Shown here in pieces: positions 32,626-44,928 of a DNA stretch of 64,000 bases (position 1 is the first letter of the stretch; each line of letters starts with the position of its first letter). Location of the stretch: positions 6,059,353 to 6,123,352 of the forward strand of contig BDGG01000001.1 of NCBI GenBank assembly GCA_001949185.1. Direction: 5' to 3'. A program made the position numbers and the translations under genes. A model generated the notes under the pieces. That model searched no databases and was not told the origin of the DNA. It was given only the letters and a program-made list of their open reading frames with translations. This DNA comes from Ramazzottius varieornatus (taxonomy: Eukaryota > Tardigrada > Eutardigrada > Parachela > Ramazzottiidae).

Positions 32626-33584
32626 ATGGCCAAAGGTCCGAAGCCTCGCGTGATCGGGGATCGACCGTTGATCCGATACGCTACTGTCGCAGTTAGCGTG
32701 CTTGGACTCATCATTTCAGCCTACGCTCTATATGTGGAGAAACGCCTTCATGACGATGATACCTATAAGCCTCTATGTGATATCAATGAAGAACTGCGTT
32801 GTAGCAAGGCATTATCGTCAAAGTAAGGCTAATATATTGAGAAGTTTGTGTCGGCATGAATTACGCGTGACTGGGCATTCCATCTTTGGCGCAAACCGCT
32901 CAGCGTTCTGGGTTTTTTTGTTTCAGGTATGGCTACGGATTTGGCTTCTTGGGCAACGCTCTTGGACCTAATCACATCCTCAATCTCCCCAACACGGTTT
33001 ATGGCATCATTTTTTACATCCTGATAGCTCTCCTTGGTATAAGTTGAAAGGCTCCAGTCTGTACTTAATCAGCCACAATATGCAGATTCAATCAACTCGG
33101 CCAAGACGTAATTCACCATGTAGCGCACCAGGATTTCGCTGCTGTGTCACGACAGGCCAAATGGAAACGATATGAAACGATCCGAAAGCTCATCCGATTG
33201 ACTGTGATTCTTTGTTTTCCAGGATATGCCCGCAATGCCAAAGCATCCACGGTGCAACTGAATCTTTGCTTCATCTCGGTGATGGTTTCCGGCTGGTTGG
33301 CCTACGTTTTGCTGTTCATCTTGGACGAGAAGTGCCCGGTTTGCTTCGCCACCTACGCCATCAACGCGGTTCTCCTCCTTCTCTCCATCTTCAAAGGCAG
33401 TCCTCGCTTGGCCGAGCCTCGCGACGCCATGGGAGCCATCAAGAAGACTGACGGAGATCAAGCGACGAAGAAGGCCTCAGTTGCACCCAAGGAATCAAAA
33501 TCGGTACCGAACGTCGACAGAGACTCCAAGACCTACACGCAAGCTACCAAGCAGGAAACGAAGAGCAAAGCGCGGAGAGAATAG
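32626..33584 (+). CDS. VKORC1: Vitamin K epoxide reductase (VKORC1-like), 222 aa
   Basis: Three exons, 32626-32822, 32927-33036 and 33223-33584, join in phases 2 and 1. It is a four-helix membrane oxidoreductase of the ER. The loop cysteine pair is Cys51 and Cys59 (LCDINEELRCS), spaced as in human VKORC1 (43 and 51). The active-site CPVC is at 140-143, and the following TYAIN motif is conserved. FGFLGNALGPNHILNLPNTV, then YGIIFY, matches the luminal helix region. In animals the enzyme recycles vitamin K or supports disulfide formation. The C-terminus carries an extra Lys-rich, probably cytosolic tail of about 65 residues (TKQETKSKARRE) absent from human VKORC1. The start at 32626 is the first ATG after a possible acceptor at 32567; an upstream non-coding exon is likely. 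Confidence 0.93.
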
Positions 33585-34746
33585 CGAAAACCTTTTTCCT
33601 AAGTGCGATTTTCTTGATTTTTGTTTCTTCGAAGTAACTTTCTCTTTCAAGTATTTTTTGGCGCAACTAGTGTGACTGTTGTGTGAGTGTCTTGTAATGT
33701 GCTCCCACGAGTGTGTTTCGCTCCAAGTTCGTAATTTGTTTACAGTCCACTTGTCTGAGATCTGTTACCTAATTTTCCGAAACATAAGAGGGCCTGCCAT
33801 GGCTAGTTTTGAGTGCTTGTTCACTGACGCACAGAAGCAGTGGAACACAATGGCGTATTGAGGTTTGCCGAACGGTATCGCAATATTTTGCAGATCCGCA
33901 ATTTTTTTCCTAGGATACAGCTCAAAATTGCAGATTCGCAATTGATTTTGTCGAAAAGTCGGGAAATTGCAGATCTGCAGTATTTTTTCGCTGAAGATTG
34001 CTGGGGGCAATTTCGGAAAACTTCAAATAATATTTATTTGTGCCGTTAAACTGATAGTCTGACAAGAAAGTCTTATGCGAACTCATTTGAAATAAGTATA
34101 AGGTTGCGGCACCCTGGAATTCGGGAGCTGAGAGGTGACATTTAAATCTCTTGGCTTAGAAGAAAGAAACCCGTTTGAAGCCACCCTCGTAGTTGACTTT
34201 ACCACAAATATCGTACACTGTTGGACGTTAATTAGAGTGTAACTGGGTACCAGAGTCCTGACGGCGGCATTCTAAATGACAAACGATTTCAGCCATATCG
34301 TCATTTCAAGTGGCGCAAGTGATCATTGGTAATGGCTGAGACCATGCGCCAGTGGGAAAAGCTATTTCGTGATTTCCATTGCGGACCCCCGAAATAATCA
34401 TCGCCTCGGACTATATTTCGTTAACTGAAATCATTAACGCAGATCTTCAGACCGACCTGGAATTTCAGGAAAAATATTCAAGATTGCGGATCTGCAATTC
34501 TTCAAAACCCCTCGTTTCCTATTTCCTTCACCAGAAGGTGACAATTGAACAATTGAACTAATTTCATCAGCAACTGAAATTAGTTCAATTGTTGCGGTAC
34601 TTTATTGAGATCTCAATATTCCCGGAATATCGTGTTCTAAAGCGACTTAAGCCCTCGGTTCCATAAGCGTGGAATGGATGTTGGATGTTTGGCTCAGAAC
34701 ATGTTATACTCAATGCATCAAAAACGGATGCGCTGATGGAAGCAGG
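33585..34746. other. Repeat-bearing intergenic DNA
   Basis: Short inverted motifs (AGATCCGCAATTTTTT, AAATTGCAGATTCGCAATTG) recur over 33885-33990 and again near 34485. A palindromic GGCGCA..TGCGCCA unit lies at 34302-34368. No gene is supported. Confidence 0.5.
34548..34593. repeat. Perfect 19-bp hairpin
   Basis: AACAATTGAACTAATTTCA, an 8-bp loop, then the exact reverse complement. Confidence 0.9.
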
Positions 34747-34882
34747 TATTGTAATGCTTTCTGGAGCTCTGCGCGTACGTCGTCACACACGCGGAACATC
34801 CCTTAGGATGTTGGTAGTTAAAAATATCGGAACCAGGGTTGAACTTCGCGCATACATCGATGCACCGCGCGTGATTCGCAAA
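34747..34882. mobile_element. MITE-A copy 4, diverged, core inverted relative to copy 3
   Basis: The left end TATTGTAATGC is followed by a degraded arm. The core CATCCCTTAGGATGTTGGTA and CGGAACCAGGGTTGAAC is the reverse complement of the copy 3 core. The right arm is degraded. Confidence 0.6.
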
Positions 34883-37800
34883 ACAAAACCGTAAGCCTCG
34901 TGCCTTTCTCCGTCGTGCGACATGCACATACGCATACATTCTCGCTCAATCAAGCGCCACAGACACCCAGAAACTCCGATACTTGGGACACCCACGTAAG
35001 GTTGTAAATTCCAGGCCGAATACGCTTGGAATGAAAAACTGGAAAGAAAACCCTAATATTCCTCTATTCCTATTTCCTTCTCCAGAAGGTCCTCGCAAAA
35101 ATCTGGAATCACAAAGTGCCATTTGCCAGCTTAATTCTTTTTACATACCCATCTAGAACAGCAAGAATGATCTGAAGTCATCAACAAATATTGGTTTTGA
35201 GACTGAAAGCCAGCTGGAGATTGGCTGATCCGAACTTTCAGTCTTGTCAGACCTGAAAGTTCAAGGGAAAATCGAGGACCTACGCACAGTTGAATGCGCC
35301 GCATACTTTAGTGCGACGGATCGAAAATGCTTTTGGTCTTTCAACTGAACGAACAATTAGCCTCAGTGGTACGCATGTGTGAGCCAGCATCGGGTTCAGT
35401 TTTTCGACAGGATCTGCTGGATCTTCGACTGTTTACCTCGTGGAATTCCTAAATTTTCTTCGGTTTCTGCTAGTTTTCCAAATAGGAATTTCACCGTTCC
35501 AAACGGCTACTCCTCGAAACGGAACGGAATTCCAGGCATGGAACGGAAATTGGAAAGGAATGAAATTAGGAAGTTACAACCTTACACCCACGTGGCTTTT
35601 AACGCGCTCTAGGGCGCAAGTTCAACAAATTAGATAGCCCCATTGTGAGTTTTGATAACCAATTATAAGTTGCTCAGTTTTCGGAATTCTAATACGATTC
35701 TAATTAAGAATGGAATTGTCCAGCCTGGGATTCCGAATTTCGATTGTCATATTGGAATTCATAAACGGTTGGTTCTGCCCATTTTCATTTATCAATTGTA
35801 ATAATCGGAGCAACTAGTGCTGGAATAAGTACGATAAGATATGATATTTTCTGACAAATATCTTTCAATATTTATATTTCGTTTTAGATATCAACCACGT
35901 TTCGATATTTCGATATGATACGTTTCTGATACTTTATTGTTGATATATCGAATTTTATTGCAGTGCTATATCGATATATCAAGCCAGTACCATGTTAAAT
36001 ACCATCGAAATCAAGAAAGAGCCAAAGAGAAACCAGACGGCTATCGCTCACTACGCTCGAGTCAGAACGAAAGTCAAATGTCTTCGTGTACGCGAGTGTG
36101 TTCGTTGCTCAGTGTATCAAGGTCTGCCGTCACGCACCTAGGTACGGGGACTGTTCACTTCTCCGAAGTCAGCTTGGATGCATGTGCGCGATACATTACG
36201 GGCGAGGATGCGCTGCCTGCGCGGTACCGAACCGGAGTACTGGCTTCCGAAGTTCCGAATCTCAAGTGCGGGTTCGCGATTTATCGATATAGCAGAAATA
36301 TATCGAAATACCGCGATATGATATTTTCATTTATCATATTTCACGTACCCATCATCCCTCCCTGGTTACCTGAGGTCGTTAAAAGATGCACCCTGATCAA
36401 TACGGAGCAAGCGATTCCGGGGAGGCTATAAAAAACGAACGCTACAGGTGACACCGTGTCATTCATCCTGCGGTTTCTACTCGGACGCGTGGTATTACTG
36501 ACTTTCTTGACTTGCCATATATAGTCTTTCTTACGAGATGTGACAACTTTTTATTCGCCCGCTTCCATTCTATTCTAACTACTGCCAAGTTTTATCGATT
36601 TCGCAGGAGTTACCGAATTGTATCGTCAGATTTTTGGTCGGAAGTTGAACCGAATCGTGAAAATATTTTTGAGGTGTTACTTTTCGGAGAGCCCCTGTAC
36701 AGAAAAAAACTTGACCACCAACATTCGTGGACAGTTGATGGTTGTATGGTTATGAGTGTCTGGTTTCTAACTGGAAATCACGTTTACTGTAATCAAGTGA
36801 CCGACATGCGTGAAGACAGTCGTAAGCCATGTGATTTCGCAGACAAGATTGGATATTGAACTGCGCAACTTCTGGGCAGCAGGCTGGCCAGACTTTTGAT
36901 CTCCTTCGAGCGGACTCTCGCTACTGCGATTCAGTGTTTCTGCCGTGGTCGGTTTCAGCAATATGGTCAACGAAGTAGCGTTCGAGGGTGATATATGCGA
37001 AAAGAAAACAAATACGCAAGGTGCTGTAGAAAAACATGGAGACAACCAGTCCTGGTGTGTTCCGATCGTGCTGACCTGTATATTATCATTAAACACAACA
37101 GCGAATTCTGCGTGTTCCGGGCAGTCTTTCTTCACGCTTCGGCACCGAATTCTATCCCACTAGATCGGTGCTTTAAAGTATTAATTTCGGTTTGGAAAAA
37201 AATAACTGTTACGATGGAGATTGCGGAGTTTCATTTACCACGCGGAAAACTTCGGTGTATTGTTTGAGCGTGTCGCTGTTTGGTCTGATTTTTGTAGTAT
37301 TACGGCCACAGATACACTGTCAGCCTGACTGCCTCCCAATTATGAGTGATCCCCTAGACCTCTACTCAAACAATCGCATGTCCTGTCCCTGCAACCTAAT
37401 TCCGATCGTTCAAAATGTTTATAAAAGAACAAGAGTTAGTCTGCATGGTCATGCGCCATGGCAAGAACAGAATCAGCAAACCAGTCGGCATGGCGAACAA
37501 TTTCAAAACTGAGTGTTTTTTGTCCCCCACAGTCTGATATGGCCATGTCGAGCCTCTGCATCCCCGCATCCCCAAAATGCACCAAACACCGTACTGTCGA
37601 ACAAAACACGAAGTAAGACAATTGGACGTTCCGTCGAGGAGTGACATGCGGCGACCAAATGGTTGTTTTGACGGTTTAACCTACCTTCGATTTCGAATTA
37701 AGCAAAGTTCCGCGTCAGTAGCAAAACCTTGCGGGGAGTTGGTTGTTTCCCAGCATACCACATCCATTCGTACCAATCAGCCACGAGTAGGACGAACAAA

Positions 37801-37963
37801 ACTGAGAAATACGGGTTCTGGAAATTTGAAAATCCAGAAAGACCATCAGAACAGCCATTTGGTCGGCACACGTTACTCCTCGACACTTTGGTATACGCTA
37901 TATCGTTTCCCACCCTAAACTGGCTTGGTAGCTTACCCCTGGACGGAATAGCTTGCTTCTGTT
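34883..37963. other. Unassigned DNA with TATCGATA-rich patches
   Basis: 35860-36000 and 36275-36330 are rich in ATATCGATAT motifs. 35780-35815 ends with TAATAATCGGAGCAACTAGTG, a relative of the right terminus of the MITE at 40157-40644. A repeated CCTATTTCCTTC[A/T]CCAGAAGGT occurs at about 34519 and about 35070. Short ORFs lack recognisable features. Confidence 0.45.
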
Positions 37964-38629
37964 TAGTGATGTTCTGATATAGTAATATTATATTAAAGTA
38001 GATGATAGTAGATGGTTTGAGCATCTACTATATTTAGTAATATTTAGTAAACAGAATTGAGAACCGCATTTCAATATTTATAATTTAGTGGCTTGAAACC
38101 GGAAGTGCGATATTTTATTATCAAGTTGTCCATCGTCTATAGTGAAATATATTTTAATACGGGTAACGCTACCGCTGATTCAGAAAACTTGTTGGTTTGC
38201 TGAGTTCTGATGCGTGTGCGTTGGTTTCTCGATGTGCGACCACGCCCCATAAAGTGCGCCACACCATAATGATGCCTCTACAGCAGCACAGTAGGGCTTC
38301 TGCAAATTGAATACCCTTAGACATCGTGCACCTGCAAAAAGTCTGACACTTCAGCCGGCCATGTTACAGTATGCAGGTGCAGCGTGCGAGCTGTACTACA
38401 GTATTTTTGCTGATCTGATGGTTGTGATTCTAAATCTTCAGATCTCCCGTCAAGCTCTCCGATATTAAAGTACATCTCAGTAACAAACACCCGAAAGATC
38501 TACTATAGTAATATTTTATTAAATCAGGTAGACCTTTTATTATAGTAGTCAGTTATTAGAACTTTGATGGACGGCGGATATTTATTTTTATTGTATTAGA
38601 TCTCATTAACCCATATTAGAACATCAGTA
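37964..38629. mobile_element. 666-bp non-autonomous hAT deletion derivative
   Basis: Ends TAGTGATGTTCTGATATAG and CATATTAGAACATCAGTA are inverted copies. Direct repeats CTTCTGTT (37956-37963) and GTTCTGTT (38630-38637) flank it, a hAT-size 8-bp target duplication with one change. Its left roughly 440 bp match the right end of the large hAT (44500-44928, inverted) and its right roughly 220 bp match the left end (40982-41215, inverted). It is therefore the large element with its middle deleted. Confidence 0.9.
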
Positions 38630-38883
38630 GTTCTGTTCAGACCTGCACTAGCGGTTACTCCTAGGATGGCACGTCTAATACCGTATATCGTATGAAGAAT
38701 TTATTTAGTTAAGCTTTAGAATTCCGCTTTGTTGTTTCATGTTCGTGCAATAATTGGCATTCATCGTTGATTATTCGAGATTTTCCGCTTGCCCGGGTCT
38801 GCCGGGCCTTCCTGACAAGCCGGTTACGCCCATTGCAAATATGAAACAATACACTTTTTAAACATTGGGGTACCACTAGACAG

Positions 38884-39000
38884 GGGCGCGCGGAGCTCTC
38901 GAGGATGGGTAAGGCTGGAAAAAATCGTGTTTTTGAGCCTCGAGGCCGGCAAAAATCGTGACCAAGGCTCGCGAGATCCGAAAACAATGTATGGTACATT
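38884..39000 (-). repeat. Dispersed repeat, second copy at 50690-50815 (+)
   Basis: GCCTCGAGGCTCAAAA.CACG and CAGCCTTACCCATCC occur here in reverse complement and again at 50690-50815 on the plus strand. Frames over both copies read SLTHPR.L.A, but coding use is unlikely. Confidence 0.7.
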
Positions 39001-39339
39001 TGAACAAAATCTTGCGTTTTCGTGTAAAACGTCGTATACAAGTGCCACACTTCCATTCGGTAATGGTGTAAGAACCAATCCTGCAGTTCTAATTTGAACC
39101 GAGCATCGGGAGCTGTAACCGTTCCAGAAAAACGTCCAGAAACGGCTCAAAAGCGCTCGAAAACCTAAAAATTTTAGACAGCTTCGACCGGCCTCATGAC
39201 GCATCTGGTTTCCCCTCTCCTTTGACAGCGAAATTCCCAGCCACTCAAGGCTGAAAATCTGGGCAAGGGGGCAGGCTGGGCATCGTCAGCCCTATGGCTC
39301 AACGCGGCCCTGCTACTATGGCTGTTAATGATTTCATCA

Positions 39340-39490
39340 GTTTGAACCATAGGGTTCGGTTTGGTTTAAGTGGTGGTTTGCACGCCAAACCGGTTTCTCC
39401 CACAAACCACCAGAAGTGGGTTGGTCTAATGTTCAAACCAAACCATCTAAACCGAACCACATAAACCACCGGTCTGAACCGGTTTGCGAA
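39340..39490. repeat. Degenerate AAACC/GGTTT-rich array
   Basis: About 150 bp hold repeated GGTTCGGTTTGG, AAACCGG and AAACCAAACC motifs on both strands, so parts can pair with each other. There is no fixed period. Confidence 0.65.
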
Positions 39491-40148
39491 CAACTTCTCG
39501 TCAATACTACACAGTAAGTTCTGCCTTGGTTTTCCTCAATTGATGATACCAATCGACGGAGGTCACCATCGAGGAGTTCGACGAGGACATGAGAAAATTG
39601 AGACACATAGCTGGTTTCTCCGCGAACAGGAATGAACAGGCAGAAATGACGCGTGCTGGAGTCGGAAAAACACCATGGCAGCTCATAACAACCCAGAAAT
39701 CGTTCACAAAGTCGGAAAATTACGAGATGAGTTATTTCTACTACATTTCGACTAACCTCATGGTCAACTACGTCGACTTTGTGAACGCATCGGGGTGGAC
39801 AACCAGAGTAGCCAACCATCTCCATGACGGAGTGCCCACCAGAGCTACTAGCCAAAAGAAGCTAGTAGGTTTCAATCCAACTTTTCATTTCCTCGTCCAG
39901 CTTCCGGCTTGCGACCTTGACCATTTTGAAAAGAGATATTTTCCTATCAGTAGCTAATCCTGAAAGCGTTTACTGTTAGAATACAGATAACTATTGGTTC
40001 CGTTTGGCGTGGGGAAAGCGATATACGTATGTGATATGAATGTGTCAACGTTATCTTGCAAGAAGGACTTCCGCTGTTGCTGCACTGTTGTCTCAGAAGT
40101 TCCTTCCTTGAACGTCAGCCTCCAAAACCTTCCCAGCATCTTTGCACT
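39491..40148. other. No supported gene
   Basis: A plus frame at 39589-39957 and its antisense (39433-39855) are both open, and neither has recognisable features. Confidence 0.35.
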
Positions 40149-40156
40149 GTCTTCTC

Positions 40157-40644
40157 TAGTGTTGTTCCGATATGACTTTTTCAGTTCGAATTGCAATTAC
40201 GATTAATCGGAAATCCCTCGCGTATCAGCAATTTGAATTGCAGGTACCTCTTCCTGCCTGGGTTCTGCCATACGTCATACAAGGACGAATTGGAGCTTCG
40301 CGAAGCACTTTGTACGCATTCTAAATGCCTGATTCTGCTGTGTACGTGCACAAGCGCACCGTTAGTCACTCAATCAAGCACTGACAGTGCTTCACAGGGC
40401 GAGAAAGTGATATATCCACGTGCATTCCGCGTGTTTCTTTAGTGTCAGTTATTATTCGAATTAGCAACATCTTGGATTTCAATTGTACGTTAAAATATCT
40501 TCTCGTTCGTGGAATTCCGATTCAATTCCGATCAACACCGAAATGACCGACCCAGAATTTGCAGTTTGAATTGTCGTAGCGGATTCCAAAACCGTCAAAT
40601 TTGGCCATTTTCAATTACGAATTACAATAATCGGAACACCACTG
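40157..40644. mobile_element. 488-bp hAT-type MITE with perfect 8-bp target duplication
   Basis: The ends TAGTGTTGTTCCGAT and ATCGGAACACCACTG are inverted with two mismatches. GTCTTCTC is repeated exactly on both sides (40149-40156 and 40645-40652). Subterminal AATTGCAATTACGATTAATC and CAATTACGAATTACAATAATC extend the symmetry. The interior is non-coding. A 35.8-kb fragment and possibly one near 54780 belong to the same family. Confidence 0.88.
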
Positions 40645-40981
40645 GTCTTCTCGAAGTCGAATAAAGACAGTGAAGCTATGGAAAGTATTCGAACTTGAAG
40701 GGAACGCACAGTGAGATTACTCAGGAAAACTACGGCAGTCAATGGGTAGCCAGCCCAGTTCAATAATAAATTTTCGAACGCTAGTTGATCAAAATCAGGT
40801 AAGTTGCTGCTTGGTTGCTCACAATTTCGTCTGTCACACCAGCTAGCTTTTCTGAGCCTTCAGAAAGTCTACGTGGTTCTTCATAACGACCTCGTCACAT
40901 ATAACGACACAGTCGACTAAATGTACCCGGCCTCGGACGACGATTTCTGAAGCTCTGGCAGCAGTGTTGATATGTGATGAA

Positions 40982-43900
40982 TAGTGATGTTCTAATATGA
41001 GATAATGACATCTAATATAATAAAAATAAATATCCGCCGTCTGCTAAAGTCTTACTAACTCCGAACTACTATAGTAAAACCTCTGCCTGACTTACTAAAA
41101 TATTACTATAGTAGAAGCTTTGGAGGTTCGTTATTAAAATATATTTTAATATCGGAGAGCTCGACAGAAGATCTAAAGAATCAAATCACATCAATCAGGC
41201 CAGCAAGAATGCTCCCCAGTATTTGCTCGGACCGTCTAAAGTGCTTAATCGTCAAGATCGGGCAAGTATTCTGAATTTCGGAGACAGAATTTTTCTTTCG
41301 AGATTGTGACCACCTAGTTTGTTTCCCTTCCCCATAGTCGCCGCCGATACGATAGAGAAGACTCTTTCGGGCGCACTCGAAGCAGCGGGAATGGCCAGGA
41401 TGTCCAAAGCGAGACGACTCAACAGAGGGAACTTATCAGCATTCTGTATCCAGAAGACTTCCGGGTTGTCTTCAACGTTGTCGTCGGAGCTGACAGGAAG
41501 GCTTACGTAGGTCTGAACTCCCAAGTCAAATGGAGATTTCTGTTGCGTGACTTCTGAACTTGCATCGATGAAGAAATCCAAGTCGTCAATACCATCTGGA
41601 TTACTGTTCGCATTCAGTGTAGTCGATTCTGGCAATGTTTCTGAAAAGCAGCGAGGTGCTACGTTTTTCACCCCCATAGAAACTAGGTATGACATGTGAC
41701 CGGTATGTGTTTACCTTGCGTGGGCTCCTCATACCACTCAATGTTTTTCAATGACAGCCATCTCGAAGCAAGACTAGACAGTCGCTGTGGCGATGTAAGT
41801 CTCAGTCTCTTATGGAGAAATGTGCTCGCAATGTAGACAGCATCGAACTTTGGGTTGCAGTCATCTATCACATATCCCAGCACGCGCGACAGCTCTGAAT
41901 CCATGGCAAGAATGACCTGAACGACAAACACGATCACCGTACACCACCATAAGTAAGATAGATTTCGATCGTAGTTTTTAGTAAGATTTCTCGTAGGAAA
42001 GTGTATGGCGAGAAAATTAAAGCTTGAAGTGACATACTACAGCACATTTTTTTATTTTTCTGAGTTGGCGCTAATTACCTCATCGAATGGGTTCTCAATA
42101 TGGAAGCTTGAAAAGTCGAGCTTGAGAAGAGCATCGCGAACTGACTCCAAATGCCTGACTAGTCCGTTCATGTAAAAGTGAACTCGGTGGATGGTCGCTT
42201 CCTTATCCGCGCGTTTTTCCGTAACCTGTGAATACTCAATACATACGACATCGAACCAAAAATTTCTGACTTCATCAGAAACTATAAAGGGATAGCTCAA
42301 AGACTTGCTGACCGTATTAAACTTCTCCCGTAGACGTATGATAAATTTCATGATGAGCCATTCACCAGGAGTTGAACCAGGGATCTTCAAGTGACGAGCC
42401 ATGATCTCTTTCACGGGTTCTCGTACTTCATCAAGTCGTCGCAGAAAGAGCAGAGTAGAATTCCATCGGGTTGAGACATCTGCGATTAATGTCAGCCCGG
42501 TAGCTTTGAGAAGTTCACCCGTGGCTACGTGAGACATTCGGAAAGTCTTGACTATAATTCTGGCTTTCTTGATGGTCGGCTTCAGCTTTTCATCCTTCTC
42601 GAATGCTCGAACCGCGGTCTGCAGTCGATGGATGGTACAACTGTGACGCTTGATTCTGCAACAGAAAATAATTCACACTGATGTGCGGTTGACCGTAATG
42701 CTCGAAAAGCAGAAGATTCATTTATTCCATATGGACGTGATGTGGAAGCTCGGCAAAAAAACTGGACAAAAAGGTCTTCTTGTGTTGCGCAGTTTGACAG
42801 TGTTATCGCCTGAAAGCGTGCGCCACTCGAAGATCCATCTTGTCAATTTTTGTTTGCCTAGGAATTATATATGGACAAAGCGCAGTAAAAGAAAATTACC
42901 TTCCGTCGAACTCGGTCTCGCATTCACCCTCGAGCCTTATGTACTCATTGACCTCTTGCTGCGTGTTCGCGTCTTCCATTTCAGCTGAAACTACGCTCAG
43001 CTGTGCTTCTTCCTCCTCTGACTCGTCAGGATTTACCGGACTATTCGACTGAACGAGGGCTTTGAAAGCGGCCACCATGTTTGAACCGTTGTCTGTCACT
43101 ACGGCGGATATCTTGTACGATGGAATCTCCCACCCAGCCAAAACCTCCATCGTAAGCTTGAATAATCGAGCGGCACTGTGTGGACTCGGAAAAGTGCGAC
43201 ATGCCAGGGTCATCCTTCGCATCGTCTTCGTGAGATGAACATACATCCGCGCTGTTACCGCCAGCTTCGACTCAGACATTCCGTGTTTAGTCCAGATGTC
43301 TATAAATAAATAACACTAAACGTCAATCTCAGTCAAAATAGTAATTGCAAAAGATTAAAATTAATTGTCATGTCAGTGAGAAATTTGGACGACATCATTC
43401 TTCCAGCTGGCACACACTTTCAGCCAAAAAAACCGCAGCTGGCGCCACTTGGGACAACAGTTAATGTCATTACGTCTGCTCGTCATAATGGCGCAGACTT
43501 TCAGCAAATAACAGTAAAAATGTGCGCCACGTAACGAATAATCTTGCAAATTTGTTTGTGGCCGTGCTAATTCCGATTCACCTGTAGAGAGAGATATCTT
43601 GGTGACACGACAAAGCACTGCCTTCATGTTACCAAGCTTCTGCTCATAGACCTTATCCATTTCCGTATTCAGGGCTTTCCTTCCAAAAGCAGGGGAACGA
43701 GGATCATGCTTCACCAAAGCACGTTGGGTAGCCGGATTCGCGCATAAGGATAGAGTCGCCGTTGTCCGTAAAACCCACAAGACCCGTTCGCGCAGGATCG
43801 TTCGATATGAACAGTCAGAAAGCACAAATAATTAGCCTGAAGTAGATCGACGGAGAGAGCAGAAAGAAACAGCAACAAGCAACAGCAAAGCCCGACTTAC

Positions 43901-44928
43901 CTCAGACTTCTCTGCTCGAACGGGTTTGATGATTCAAATTTCAGCTTGGACTGGATCATGGCAATGCCTGTGGCTGGCTTGTCCTGCTTCTTCTTCTTGA
44001 GGTCTTTACGAAGCTTTTCCTGCTCTTCATACTTGGCAAATGCGTCGGGATGACGGTTCTTCAGATGGGACACAGCGTTTCCGGTGTTGCCAGCAGGCTT
44101 CGCTTCATGGTTACAGGATTTACATGTTGACGTACCCGTCTCAGCATCCTCAGTATAGTACTGTCATACTGCAAAAGCTTTCTTTTGACCACCGGGTTGT
44201 TTACGCTTTTGGGAAAATCGACTGGAAGACGATGTCGAAGGCGGTCGAGACGACTCATCTTCGGAGTCTGAACCGTCGTCGGTTTCCGCAATGTCGATTA
44301 CTGGTGGGCTTGCTGCTATTGCAGCTGCTACAGGAACTTTTCCTCTTTCCGGTGGTAGCTTCTTCTTTGCGCCTTTTATAGGCTTTGTCCGCGACGGTGG
44401 TCTCATGACCCTCTGACAATCTAGCAGTTCTTTGCAAATAAGAGGAGGACAGACAAACAATGTGTCGAAGGCAGTAGACCAGTAGCAACTCCTGTAGTAC
44501 AGCTTGCATCCTGCACCTACACTCTCTAACATGGCCGGTTAAAGTGTCGCACCGTATGCAGCTGCATGATATTCTACGGTATTCATTCGCAATTTCGCAG
44601 TACGGCAGTAGCCCCAATTGTGCCGCTGTAGAGGCATCGGTATGGTGTGGCGCACTTTATAGGGCGTGGTCGCACATTAAGCAACCAGCGCACAGGCAGT
44701 GTTTTGAACCAGCGGTGCCGTTAACCGGATAGTAAAATATATTTTACTGCAGATAATGAACAGCTTAATAATAATAAAATATCGCACTTCTACTTTCAAG
44801 CTACTAAAATATTAATATCGGGTTCCGGAGCCTAAACCTGTTTACTAAATGTTACTAAATATAGTAGATGCTCAAACCATCTACTATCATCTACTTTAAT
44901 ATAATATTACTATGTTAGAACATCACTA
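40982..44928 (-). mobile_element. 3.95-kb hAT transposon
   Basis: The termini TAGTGATGTTCTAATATGAG (40982) and CTATGTTAGAACATCACTA (ending 44928) are inverted, and the interior carries a minus-strand hAT transposase gene. The flanking 8-mers (GTGATGAA, CGCAAAAG) do not match, so the insertion site has been altered since integration or the ends have been exchanged. It is the parent type of the 37964-38629 derivative. Confidence 0.88.
41252..44532 (-). pseudogene. hAT transposase (BED finger, RNase-H fold, C-terminal dimerisation), one nonsense codon
   Basis: Exons in minus order are 43901-44532, about 43582-43820, 42900-43299, 42079-42655, 41715-41916 and 41252-41640; the last four join with matching phases. 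Exon 1 has a disordered Ser/Lys-rich start, then a BED zinc finger (CKSCNHEAKP, HLKNRHP). The Trp expected before the finger is a TGA at 44164-44166 (AV-stop-QYYTED). Exon 3 begins DIWTKHG, the first catalytic Asp region, and has VVTDNGSNM. Exon 4 has CTIHRLQTAV and STRWNSTLLFLRRLDEV. Exon 5 has FDAVYIASTFLHKR. Exon 6 has the dimerisation motif KFPLLSRLALDILAIP and APERVFS. The acceptor of exon 2 is not clear. With one stop codon this copy is nearly intact. Confidence 0.85.

Noticed and set aside
39433-39957. Genes on either strand of the AAACC-rich region
   Set aside because: Both strands are open over the same stretch and neither has motifs or splice support.
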